From contig CAJTMX010000007.1 of NCBI GenBank assembly GCA_910577235.1, forward strand, positions 92,172 to 134,632: DNA of 42,461 nucleotides. The letters are read 5' to 3'. The notes below the pieces were generated by a model, which did no database searches, was not told the DNA's origin, and saw only the letters and a list, made by a program, of their open reading frames with translations. Shown one piece after another: positions 17,051-24,763 of the stretch (its first letter is position 1; every line of letters begins with the position of its first letter). The stretch comes from an uncultured Acetatifactor sp. (GTDB lineage: Bacteria > Bacillota > Clostridia > Lachnospirales > Lachnospiraceae). A program made the translations under genes and the position numbers.

Positions 17051-19117
17051 ATGGATTACAAAAGTGCGTATGAGAAAGAGAAGGAGCGCTGCGCCTACCT
17101 GACGGACAGACTGTCCCAGGTGGAGGAGGAGAGGGATGTACTGCAAGCCAGACTGGACTTTATTCAGAACAGCGCTTTCTGGAAAATGAGCAAGCCCTTT
17201 CGCAAGGCCATTCATTTTTGTATCCGTCAGGCATCCAGAGCAAGGCGGGTATTACATCCCAGAGATTTGATCAAGAAACTGAAATACAAAAAGAGGGAGC
17301 GGCAGGCAGGTCTGCAGTTTGGCAGCGCCAGCTTTCCCGATCAGGCGGAGATCACCGCCCAGCGGGAGAAAGTCTTTCCGCAGATGGTCCGCGTCAGCAT
17401 TCTGGTGCCCCTGTGGAATACGCCCGAGGAATTTCTCCGAGACATGATAACATCCGTTATAAATCAAACGTATGAAAATTGGGAGCTTTGTCTGGGCGAC
17501 GGTTCGGATGAGGAACACAGCTATGTGGGACAGATCTGTCAAAAGTACGCCGCTCAGGCAGGGGGCAGGATCATCTATCAGAAACTTGCGAAAAATGAGG
17601 GTATCGCGGGGAACACGAACCAGTGCTACAAACTGGCCACAGGCAGTTATATCGGCCTGTTTGACCATGACGACATCCTGCATCCCTGCGCTCTCTACGA
17701 ATATGTGAAAGCCATCAATGAGACCGGGGCGGATTTCCTCTATTGTGACGAGGCGACTTTTGGCGGCGGAGGCCTGGACAATCTGATCAATATGCATTTC
17801 AAGCCGGACTATGCGCCGGACACATTGCACGGGAATAATTACATCTGTCATTTTAGTGTCTTTTCCAGACAGCTGTTGGAGGAGGATACAGAACTGTTCC
17901 GCACCAGCCTGGACGGCAGCCAGGATCATGATATGATCCTGCGTCTCACGGACCGGGCTGAAAAGGTGGTTCATATCCCCAGACTGTTATATTATTGGCG
18001 CAGCCATGAAGGCAGCGTGGCGGCGGACATTGAGGCAAAACCCTACGCGGTGGAAGCGGCCAGGCGGGCTGTGGCGGATCATCTGGAGAAACACGGGTTT
18101 CGCGATTTTCAGATCAGCAGTACCCGGGCCTTTCCCACGATATTCCGCATTCGGTATCAGGTGCAGGATGATCCCAGGGTGTCCATTATCATCCCCAACA
18201 GAGACCACAGCGAGGATCTGAAACGCTGTATCGATTCCATTATGGATCGCTCTACCTATGACAATTATGAGATGGTGATCGTGGAGAACGGCAGCACTTC
18301 CCAGGAGATCAGAGAGTATTATTCCCGGCTCCTGGGCTATGACTACGAAAACGCGGTACAGCAGCTCCCGGAACATGGGGTTACGGACAAGCCCTGGGAC
18401 AGGGGCGTCATGGAGGCGTCCGCCTCCGGGGCGGCCGGCCTCAGAGTGAAGATCGTGGTCTATGAAGGTGAATTCAATTACTCCCGGATCAACAATCTGG
18501 GAGCGGAATATGCCACAGGGGAATATCTGCTGCTGCTGAACAATGACACTCAGGTGATCACTTTCGACTGGATGGAGGAACTTTTGATGTATGCCCAGCG
18601 CCCCGACGTGGGAGCGGTGGGTGCCAAGCTGTACTATGGGGATCACACGATCCAGCATGCGGGCGTGGTGATCGGTATGGGCGCTCACGGCACTGCGGGA
18701 CACACCCACTACAAACATAATTTCCGGGATCTGGGCTATATGGGCCGGCTGTGTTATGCCCAGAATATGTCCGCCGTCACTGGAGCCTGCCTGATGGTCA
18801 AAAAGAGTCTGTACCGGCAGGTGGGGGGCCTTGAGGAGAGCTTTGCGGTATCTTTAAATGATGTGGATTTCTGCCTGAGGCTGCGGGAGCTGGGCAAGCT
18901 GAACATATTCACCCCCTTCGCAGAACTGTATCATTATGAGTCGGAGTCCCGTGGAGACGATCTGCACGGAGCAAACGCGGACCGCTATAATCAGGAGGCG
19001 GCCCGGTTTAGAGAGAGATGGAAAACGCTTTTGGAGCAGGGAGATCCCTACTACAACCCCAATTTTACATTGGAGAAAAGCGATTATTCCCTGAAACTGC
19101 CGGACTCGGCCAGGTGA
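17051..19117 (+). CDS. Tandem-domain GT2 glycosyltransferase
   Basis: 688 residues from ATG 17051; an in-frame ATG at 17021 would overlap the previous gene and its 17-bp repeats. The N-terminus is a short coiled-coil-like segment (YLTDRLSQVEEERDVLQARL). Two full GT-A domains follow: the first from about residue 113 (VSILVPLWNTPEEFL, metal site FDHDD, FKPDYAPDTL), the second from about 377 (VSIIIPNRDHSEDLK, VENGS, LLNNDTQ, GGLEESFAVSLNDVDFCLRL). Two domains in one chain suggest two linkages made in turn, as in rhamnan and capsule assembly enzymes. Donor and acceptor are unknown. It is the last gene of the 6759-19117 block. Confidence 0.85.
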   Translation: MDYKSAYEKEKERCAYLTDRLSQVEEERDVLQARLDFIQNSAFWKMSKPFRKAIHFCIRQASRARRVLHPRDLIKKLKYKKRERQAGLQFGSASFPDQAEITAQREKVFPQMVRVSILVPLWNTPEEFLRDMITSVINQTYENWELCLGDGSDEEHSYVGQICQKYAAQAGGRIIYQKLAKNEGIAGNTNQCYKLATGSYIGLFDHDDILHPCALYEYVKAINETGADFLYCDEATFGGGGLDNLINMHFKPDYAPDTLHGNNYICHFSVFSRQLLEEDTELFRTSLDGSQDHDMILRLTDRAEKVVHIPRLLYYWRSHEGSVAADIEAKPYAVEAARRAVADHLEKHGFRDFQISSTRAFPTIFRIRYQVQDDPRVSIIIPNRDHSEDLKRCIDSIMDRSTYDNYEMVIVENGSTSQEIREYYSRLLGYDYENAVQQLPEHGVTDKPWDRGVMEASASGAAGLRVKIVVYEGEFNYSRINNLGAEYATGEYLLLLNNDTQVITFDWMEELLMYAQRPDVGAVGAKLYYGDHTIQHAGVVIGMGAHGTAGHTHYKHNFRDLGYMGRLCYAQNMSAVTGACLMVKKSLYRQVGGLEESFAVSLNDVDFCLRLRELGKLNIFTPFAELYHYESESRGDDLHGANADRYNQEAARFRERWKTLLEQGDPYYNPNFTLEKSDYSLKLPDSAR

Positions 19118-19233
19118 GCGGCGGAGGATAAAACCGGAAAAATTTTATGATCCAGGTGAAAGGATAGAGCCTTGGGAGACGTATTCTTAATGAAGTACCA
19201 ACAATGAATATACAGAACAAGGAGGACACAGAC

Positions 19234-19527
19234 ATGAAAGCAATGGTCAAAGTTTCAGCAGTACTGCTGGCAGTATCTTTACTGGCGGGAGGAGTATCCG
19301 AGGTGGCTTATGCCAGATGCGGGCATCATGCCAAGGATACCTGTGCCACGGAGTATGCGGCCTGTTATCAGGACGGCGTGTGCCTGGAGGACGGCAGCTG
19401 CGATGTGGACGGCGTGTGCCAGTATGGAGGAAACTGCGCCGGATATGATAATGCCGGGGGATGCTATGGCAGACATGGCAGATCTCATCACGCAGGACGC
19501 TCCCATAGGTCAGGCTGCCACCGCTGA
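19234..19527 (+). CDS. Small secreted Cys-rich protein with a C-X5 period
   Basis: 97 residues from ATG 19234 (AAGGAGGA seven bases upstream; the in-frame ATG 19204 has no such site). A signal peptide (VSAVLLAVSLLAGGVSEVAYA) is followed by a mature part of about 70 residues with nine Cys. Cys44, 50, 56, 62 and 68 are exactly six apart, in the hexads CYQDGV, CLEDGS, CDVDGV, CQYGGN. The tail is rich in His, Gly and Arg. It ends 28 bases before an ECF sigma gene and may share its transcript. A metal-binding or redox-sensing wall protein is possible, but I recognise no family and assign no function. Confidence 0.75.
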   Translation: MKAMVKVSAVLLAVSLLAGGVSEVAYARCGHHAKDTCATEYAACYQDGVCLEDGSCDVDGVCQYGGNCAGYDNAGGCYGRHGRSHHAGRSHRSGCHR

Positions 19528-19555
19528 GAAGAAACGGGGCGTCAGAGGATAAGCG

Positions 19556-20053
19556 ATGCAGGGGGGAGTAGCCTTGAAAAGCCCGGAAGAGGTAAACCGC
19601 GCCGTGGAGGCATATGCGGACATGGTGCGGAGGATCTGTCTGGTGCATCTGAAAAACGTGCACGACACAGAGGATGTATTTCAGAATATTTTTTTAAAAT
19701 ACATGCTGTATAAGGGGTCCTTCGAGAATGAGGAGCATGAGAAGGCCTGGTTCGTGCGTGTGACGATCAATGCCTGTACGGACTGGCTGCGCAGCCTTTC
19801 CCGCAGGAGGTGGCTGCCTCTGGAATCGGCTTTGGAGGAGAGCGGTATACAGGACAACGGCTCAAAGGAAGTACTGGAGGCTGTGTTGCAGCTGCCGGAG
19901 AAATACAGAAGGGTGGTCTACCTGTTTTATTATGAAGGATACTCCGCAGTGGAGATTGCGGGAATCCTTGGAAAAAAGGAGAATACTGTCTACACGTGGT
20001 TATCCAGGGCCAAGGGCATATTGCGGGAAAAGTTGGGAGGTGAATGGGCATGA
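19556..20053 (+). CDS. ECF-type RNA polymerase sigma factor
   Basis: 165 residues. Region 2 reads VRRICLVHLKNVHDTEDVFQNIF, the usual DAEDLvQ-like core. Region 4 (LPEKYRRVVYLFYYEGYSAVEIAGIL ... NTVYTWLSRAKGILREKL) is a helix-turn-helix for the -35 element. There is no region 3, as expected for ECF sigmas. The ATG at 19556 has AGAGGA six bases upstream; a TTG at 19574 with GGGGGGAG upstream is an alternative start giving a tighter N-terminus. Its stop overlaps the start of the membrane anti-sigma gene (ATGA), so the two are translationally coupled. Targets probably include this operon, but no clear ECF promoter was found in 19118-19233. Confidence 0.9.
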   Translation: MQGGVALKSPEEVNRAVEAYADMVRRICLVHLKNVHDTEDVFQNIFLKYMLYKGSFENEEHEKAWFVRVTINACTDWLRSLSRRRWLPLESALEESGIQDNGSKEVLEAVLQLPEKYRRVVYLFYYEGYSAVEIAGILGKKENTVYTWLSRAKGILREKLGGEWA

Positions 20054-20952
20054 ACAGGATTCATGAGAGCATGAAAGATGTAAAAGCCTCCCGGGAGTTG
20101 AAAGCCGCTACATTGCAGTATCTGGAACGACAGCGCGGCAGACGTGCCCGTCCCATATGGCGCAGGGGCCTTGCATATGCCTTGGTGCCTGCCATGTGCC
20201 TGCTTTTGCTGTTTGTAAACGGGTGGCATTATATGTACCGCACCCCCATCTCTTTTATCAGCATGGATGTGAATCCGTCTATAGAACTGGAGATCAACCG
20301 TTTTGGGCGGGTGGTGGCGGCAGAGGCGTACAATGAGGACGCCCAAAACGTACTACGGCGGCTATCTCTGAAAAATAAGCCCTATGTCCAGGCGGTGAGA
20401 AGTCTGTTGGAGGATGGGACATACGGCAGATATCTCAAGGAGGACGCCACCCTTGTGTTTACCATTGTCTCTGACAATGCGGATGATATATGGAAGGAAT
20501 TGGACTCCATTGATGTGGGAAAATCCTGCGATATACAGATTTACTCCAGTGACAGCCAATGTATGGAGGAGGCTCATCTCTATAATATGTCCTTTGGCAA
20601 GTACCGGGCCTATCTGGAGCTGGCGGAATACGACGGGAGCGTTACGGTGGAGCAGTGCCACGGAATGTCCATGGGCGAGATCCAGGAGCGCATCGACGGC
20701 TGTAGGTCGGAGCATGAGCAGCACCACGGAGCCGGTACGGATACGGGCCGGGGAAACATGAGTCAAGGAAGTACAGGCGGGGAAAACCCGGGCCGGGAAG
20801 ACACGGAGCAGGGAACGGACGGGGGAAACCCGGGCCGGGAAGACACGGGGCAGAGAACGGATGGGGAAAACCCGGGCCGGGAAGACACGGAGCAGGGAAC
20901 AGGCCGGGGAAACTCCGGTCACGGACACCACGGAGGGCATCACAACAGGTAA
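20050..20952 (+). CDS. RsgI-like membrane anti-sigma factor
   Basis: 300 residues from ATG 20050, which overlaps the sigma stop and has GGGAGG nine bases upstream. The cytoplasmic N-terminus (about 40 residues) would hold the sigma factor. One membrane span follows (GLAYALVPAMCLLLLFV). Outside, FISMDVNPSIELEINRFGRVVAAEAYNEDA is the hallmark of the RsgI periplasmic/juxtamembrane domain, which in RsgI proteins is an autoproteolysis and signalling region. The C-terminus is a Gly/Glu/Arg-rich tail of three 14-residue repeats ending in HGHHGGHHNR. RsgI usually pairs with SigI; here the partner is an ECF sigma. The signal is unknown; a wall-exposed His-rich end could bind metal or polyanion (inference). 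Confidence 0.8.
   Translation: MNRIHESMKDVKASRELKAATLQYLERQRGRRARPIWRRGLAYALVPAMCLLLLFVNGWHYMYRTPISFISMDVNPSIELEINRFGRVVAAEAYNEDAQNVLRRLSLKNKPYVQAVRSLLEDGTYGRYLKEDATLVFTIVSDNADDIWKELDSIDVGKSCDIQIYSSDSQCMEEAHLYNMSFGKYRAYLELAEYDGSVTVEQCHGMSMGEIQERIDGCRSEHEQHHGAGTDTGRGNMSQGSTGGENPGREDTEQGTDGGNPGREDTGQRTDGENPGREDTEQGTGRGNSGHGHHGGHHNR
20779..20904 (+). repeat. Three 42-bp in-frame repeats in the anti-sigma tail
   Basis: Units 20779-20820, 20821-20862 and 20863-20904 share the core CCCGGGCCGGGAAGACACGG and encode GENPGREDTEQGTD-like 14-mers. They are GC-rich compared with their surroundings. Near-identity at DNA level suggests recent expansion. Confidence 0.85.
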
Positions 20953-20962
20953 ATTCACAGGA

Positions 20963-20998
20963 CAGGGATTTGGCACAAAGCCAAATCCCTGTTTTTTT
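20963..20998 (+). terminator. Rho-independent terminator after the anti-sigma gene
   Basis: CAGGGATTTGGC (20963-20974) pairs perfectly with GCCAAATCCCTG (20980-20991) around ACAAA, followed by seven T. This is the clearest terminator in the window. It ends the sigma/anti-sigma transcript and is immediately followed by the promoter at 21000. Confidence 0.93.
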
Positions 20999-20999
20999 G

Positions 21000-21028
21000 T
21001 TGATATTTGTCAAATTTTATGTTACAGT
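21000..21028 (+). promoter_or_regulatory. Candidate promoter for the ibrAB-like pair
   Basis: TTGATA at 21000-21005, 17-bp spacer, TACAGT at 21023-21028 preceded by TG at 21020-21021 (extended -10). It begins two bases after the preceding terminator's T run, giving a compact boundary between transcription units. Confidence 0.45.
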
Positions 21029-21097
21029 TTTTTAGTATCTGGAAAAAACTGGAAACTATTTTCCTCAATTTGTGCTATTTCTGAAAGAAGGGGAAAA

Positions 21098-22420
21098 ATG
21101 CTGAGAGAATACGAAGAAAGCGATGTTTATGAAAGCCTCCAACAGCGTCTGCGGCTGATCTTTGAAGAGTTTGAAAACATATACGTGTCCTTTTCGGGGG
21201 GAAAGGACAGTGGACTGCTGCTCAATCTGGTACTGGACTACAGGAAAAAATACTATCCGGACAGACGTATCGGAATATTTCATCAGGATTTTGAGGCACA
21301 GTATACCGTGACCACAGAGTACATAGAGCGCACTTTTGAGAGGATCAAGGAGGAGGCCGACATCTACTGGGTCTGTCTGCCCATGGCTACCCGGACGGCT
21401 CTCAGCAGCTATGAGATGTATTGGTTTCCCTGGGATGACACCAAGAGGGAAAGCTGGGTCAGGGAGATGCCGGATCGGGAGTATGTGATCAATTTAGACA
21501 ACAATCCCATATCCACCTACCGTTACCGGATGCATCAAGAGGATCTGGCGAAACAGTTTGGCAAGTGGTACAGGGAATCCCACGGAGGCCAGAAGACAGT
21601 GTGTCTGCTGGGGATGCGGGCAGAGGAATCCCTGCAGAGATACAGCGGTTTCCTGAACAAGAGGTACGGGTATAATGGGGAGTGCTGGATCAGTAAGCAG
21701 TTTAAGGATGTGTGGTGCGCCTCTCCTCTCTATGACTGGTCCCAGAGTGATGTGTGGCATGCTAACTATCTCTTTGGGTACGACTATAACCGTCTGTACG
21801 ATCTGTACTATATGGCGGGGCTGAAGGTGTCACAGATGCGTGTGGCATCCCCTTTCAACGATTATTCCAAGGATTCCCTGAATCTGTACAGAGTCATAGA
21901 TCCGGAGATCTGGGTGAAACTTGTGGGCCGGGTCAGAGGAGCCAATTTTGCCTGTATCTACGGAAAGACCAAAGCTATGGGATATCGCAACGTCACTCTG
22001 CCGGAGGGGCATACCTGGGAGTCCTATACCCGTTTTCTGCTGGATACCCTGCCCAAGCGGCTGCGAAACAATTATGTCAAAAAGTTCAACAGTTCCATTA
22101 TATTCTGGCACAAGACCGGAGGCGGACTGGATGAGGACACGATACAGGAACTTTTGGATCACGGCTATGCCATCCGGCGCAACGGCGTGTCCAATTACAC
22201 TTTGAATAAGAAATCGCGGATCATTTTCGTGGGGCGGATTCCCGACGATACCGATGACATAAAGACCACCAAGGATGTACCCAGCTGGAAACGCATGTGC
22301 TTTTGCATATTAAAGAACGATCACAACTGCCGGTTCATGGGTTTTGGCCTGACCCGGGAACAGCAGAGACATATCGACGCGATCCGGCGCAAATATCAGA
22401 GTATAGAAGAAATGGCATGA
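21098..22420 (+). CDS. ibrA: IbrA-like PAPS-reductase-fold protein (DUF3440 type)
   Basis: 440 residues from ATG 21098 (AAGGGG four bases upstream; the open frame extends further up but through the terminator). The PP-loop ATP-binding motif is SFSGGKDSG at residues 31-39. FHQDFEAQY and WASPLYDWSQSDVW-like segments (here WCASPLYDWSQSDVW) match adenosine-phosphosulfate-reductase-fold enzymes. The long C-terminal part (WKRMCFCILKNDHNCRFMGFG) fits the DUF3440/IbrA group rather than CysH. In E. coli IbrA acts with IbrB to activate prophage-borne Ig-binding genes; the chemistry is not established. The next gene is an IbrB-like ParB protein, which strengthens the call. No sulfate-assimilation genes are nearby. 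Confidence 0.8.
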   Translation: MLREYEESDVYESLQQRLRLIFEEFENIYVSFSGGKDSGLLLNLVLDYRKKYYPDRRIGIFHQDFEAQYTVTTEYIERTFERIKEEADIYWVCLPMATRTALSSYEMYWFPWDDTKRESWVREMPDREYVINLDNNPISTYRYRMHQEDLAKQFGKWYRESHGGQKTVCLLGMRAEESLQRYSGFLNKRYGYNGECWISKQFKDVWCASPLYDWSQSDVWHANYLFGYDYNRLYDLYYMAGLKVSQMRVASPFNDYSKDSLNLYRVIDPEIWVKLVGRVRGANFACIYGKTKAMGYRNVTLPEGHTWESYTRFLLDTLPKRLRNNYVKKFNSSIIFWHKTGGGLDEDTIQELLDHGYAIRRNGVSNYTLNKKSRIIFVGRIPDDTDDIKTTKDVPSWKRMCFCILKNDHNCRFMGFGLTREQQRHIDAIRRKYQSIEEMA

Positions 22421-22446
22421 TCGTACTGTACGAAGGAGGAGAAAGT

Positions 22447-22968
22447 ATGGATTACAAAAGTCCGGTGTATCAGGTAATAGCGGTTCCCATCGACAAGGTG
22501 AAAGCCAATACATACAATCCCAACAAGGTGGCTCCGCCCGAGATGAAACTTTTGTATGAGAGCATCAAGGAGGACGGTTATACCATGCCGATCGTATGTT
22601 ATTATTCAAAGGAAGAGGATATCTATGAGATCGTGGACGGGTTTCACCGCTACCGGGTCATGCTGGAGTATCCTGATATTTACGAGAGAGAAGGGGGGAT
22701 GTTGCCGGTATCTGTCATCGATAAGTCCATAGATCACCGGATGGCCAGCACAGTGAGGCATAACCGTGCCAGGGGTACCCACAATGTGGAACTGATGAGC
22801 AGCATTGTCAAGGAACTGCACGAACTGGGGCGTTCCGATGCATGGATCGCTAAACACCTGGGTATGGACAAGGATGAGATCCTGCGGCTAAAACAGATCA
22901 CCGGTCTGGCAGCTCTGTTTAAGGATGTAAAATTTGGCAAGGCATGGCACCCATCACAGGAGGAGTAG
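22447..22968 (+). CDS. ibrB: IbrB-like ParB/sulfiredoxin-fold protein
   Basis: 173 residues from ATG 22447 with AAGGAGG a short way upstream. The N-terminal ParB-like region has IPIDKVKANTYNPN-type sequence (here VPIDKVKANTYNPN), ESIKEDGYTMPIV and the nucleotide-binding box VDGFHRYRVM (His67-Arg68). A helix-turn-helix follows (SDAWIAKHLGMDKDEILRLKQI). It starts 26 bases after the IbrA-like gene. ParB-fold proteins bind CTP or act on phospho-substrates and bind DNA, so this is probably the DNA-contacting half of a two-protein system. Targets are unknown and no phage genes are visible. Confidence 0.8.
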   Translation: MDYKSPVYQVIAVPIDKVKANTYNPNKVAPPEMKLLYESIKEDGYTMPIVCYYSKEEDIYEIVDGFHRYRVMLEYPDIYEREGGMLPVSVIDKSIDHRMASTVRHNRARGTHNVELMSSIVKELHELGRSDAWIAKHLGMDKDEILRLKQITGLAALFKDVKFGKAWHPSQEE

Positions 22969-22993
22969 TCTCAGGAATACTGGCGAACGGGAA

Positions 22994-23022
22994 TTGACAA
23001 AACATGCTATTGGTGATACTAT
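22994..23022 (+). promoter_or_regulatory. Sigma-A promoter for the transglutaminase-like gene
   Basis: TTGACA at 22994-22999, 17-bp spacer, TACTAT at 23017-23022. It is a near-consensus promoter lying 65 bases before ATG 23087. Confidence 0.7.
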
Positions 23023-23086
23023 AACCGGGGTATAGGGGATCAGTATCGACAACAATGGAATCTTGCGTCAAAAGGACAGTAGTGTT

Positions 23087-24733
23087 ATGCAGAAAGTACG
23101 TAAGCCAAAGGCAGACATCAAAAAAGAAAAACACAAGAAAAGAATAGGAATGATCCTGGCAGGGGTGACTGTTTTGACGCTTATTACTCTGACTGTGGGG
23201 GGCTGGTTCTATGTGGACAGCCTGGCCTACAAGCTGTGCAGAGTGGAAGCGGGGGTTGCGGTCGCCCCATCTGATTTTTTGAAAAAGACTGATGACGACG
23301 CCTTTTTTACCGAAGACAGCCAACCCTTTTCTGTGACGGAGCCGGGGGAGTATCAGGTGAGGGTAAAAAGCGGATGGTTTACTCACAGCTGTACGCTGAT
23401 CATTGGGGATACCATTGCCCCGGCGGGCCAGGCAGTACCTGTGGGCCTGGAGATGGGTGAGAGCTGTGAGCCGGAAAGTTTTGTTACAAATATCTCGGAT
23501 GCAACAGCCGTGGAGGTCTCCTTTGTGGAGGAACCGGATTTTACACTGGCGGGCAGTCAGAAGGTGCAGGTGGCCTTGACGGACCGGGGCGGTAACCGGA
23601 CGGTGGTGGAGTCGGAACTGTTTCTGTCCCCTGTGGTGGAAGAGTTGACAGTGGAGGCCGGAGAGTCGCCTCCGTCTGTGGGCAGCTTTATGCTGGGGGA
23701 GGCAAAGGGTATACTTGTCACTCCCATAACGGGCTTTGACTATCATGCGCCCGGGGACTATGAGGTGGTTATCAAAGTAGACGGTATGGAATATACCTCT
23801 GTTTTACATATCAGAGATACGATCCCCCCCAGGGTCCTGACGCAGGATGTGGAGGGCTTTGCGGTGTTGCCCAGAAAGCCGGAGGAGTTTGTGGCGGAAG
23901 TGGAAGATGCCACAGAGGTGACGGTGGCTTTTCGCGAGGAGCCGGATCTGCATTATATCGGCACCCAGCAGGTTACGATCGTTATAACAGACGCGGGCGG
24001 TAATGAGACGGCGGAAACGGCCCGTCTGACCCTGTATGAGGACACGGAGCCGCCGGTGATATACGGAGCCGCAGACCTGGTCATCTTTGTGGGAGACGGT
24101 GTCTCCTACCGCAAGCATGTGACTGTGGAGGATAACTGTCCGGAAGGGCTGCAGCTGACGGTGGATAACAGCAGTGTTGATCTGAAGGCGGCCGGCGTCT
24201 ATCCCGTTGTCTATACTGCGGTGGACGCGGCGGGCAATACGACCAGCGTGACGGTGCAGCTCACGGTCATGGAAAGGGTCTATACCGTTGACGAGGTGAA
24301 TGTTCTGGCGGACGCGGTACTAGAGAAGATCCTGGCGCCGGAAATGACGGATTGGGACAAGGCGCTGGCAATATATAACTATATCCGGCGCAATGTGGGA
24401 TATATCAATCATTCCGAGAAGGGGGACTGGGTGAGAGCGGCCTACGAGGGACTTGCCAAGAGACAGGGAGACTGCTATGTGTATGCCTGTACGGCCAAAG
24501 CCCTGCTCACCAGGGCAGGCATAAAAAATATGGACATAGCCAAGATTCCCACCAGGAGGGAGCATTACTGGAATCTGGTGGATGTGGGAGACGGCTGGTA
24601 TCACTTTGACACCACTCCCAGAACGGACCACACAGTCTTTTTTATGTGGACGGACGCCGATCTGATGGCATATTCCGCATTGCATTATAATTGTCACAAT
24701 TATGACCGGACCCTGTACCCGGAGATTAATTGA
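23087..24733 (+). CDS. Membrane-anchored transglutaminase-like protein with Ig-like repeats
   Basis: 548 residues from ATG 23087; TTG 23063 is in frame, but AAGGA about ten bases before 23087 favours the later start. A Lys-rich cytoplasmic end and one span (IGMILAGVTVLTLITLTVGGW) are followed by Ig-like domains. Two copies of a module with FxEEPDxxxxGxQxVxxxxTDxGGN (near residues 135-180 and 270-316) precede a bacterial Ig/HYR-like domain (AAGVYPVVYTAVDAAGNT). The C-terminal transglutaminase core keeps the triad Cys463 (GDCYVYA), His493 (EHYWNLV) and Asp508 (YHFDTTPR). Such extracytoplasmic domains act as proteases or cross-linkers of wall peptides or proteins. The substrate is unknown. It is transcribed from its own promoter and may read into the racemase gene 30 bases downstream. 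Confidence 0.82.
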   Translation: MQKVRKPKADIKKEKHKKRIGMILAGVTVLTLITLTVGGWFYVDSLAYKLCRVEAGVAVAPSDFLKKTDDDAFFTEDSQPFSVTEPGEYQVRVKSGWFTHSCTLIIGDTIAPAGQAVPVGLEMGESCEPESFVTNISDATAVEVSFVEEPDFTLAGSQKVQVALTDRGGNRTVVESELFLSPVVEELTVEAGESPPSVGSFMLGEAKGILVTPITGFDYHAPGDYEVVIKVDGMEYTSVLHIRDTIPPRVLTQDVEGFAVLPRKPEEFVAEVEDATEVTVAFREEPDLHYIGTQQVTIVITDAGGNETAETARLTLYEDTEPPVIYGAADLVIFVGDGVSYRKHVTVEDNCPEGLQLTVDNSSVDLKAAGVYPVVYTAVDAAGNTTSVTVQLTVMERVYTVDEVNVLADAVLEKILAPEMTDWDKALAIYNYIRRNVGYINHSEKGDWVRAAYEGLAKRQGDCYVYACTAKALLTRAGIKNMDIAKIPTRREHYWNLVDVGDGWYHFDTTPRTDHTVFFMWTDADLMAYSALHYNCHNYDRTLYPEIN

Positions 24734-24763
24734 GGGCAATGGGATTGACAGAGGTAGGGACAT

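Noticed and set aside
20861..21097. Extended N-terminus of the IbrA-like protein
   Set aside because: The frame is open but runs through the anti-sigma tail repeats and a strong terminator; ATG 21098 has its own ribosome site.
21098..22420. CysH-type sulfate assimilation enzyme
   Set aside because: Much longer than CysH, with a DUF3440-like C-terminus, a ParB-like partner and no sulfur-assimilation neighbours.
21000..22968. Prophage or insertion element carrying the ibrAB-like pair
   Set aside because: No integrase, transposase, phage structural gene or flanking repeats are visible around it.
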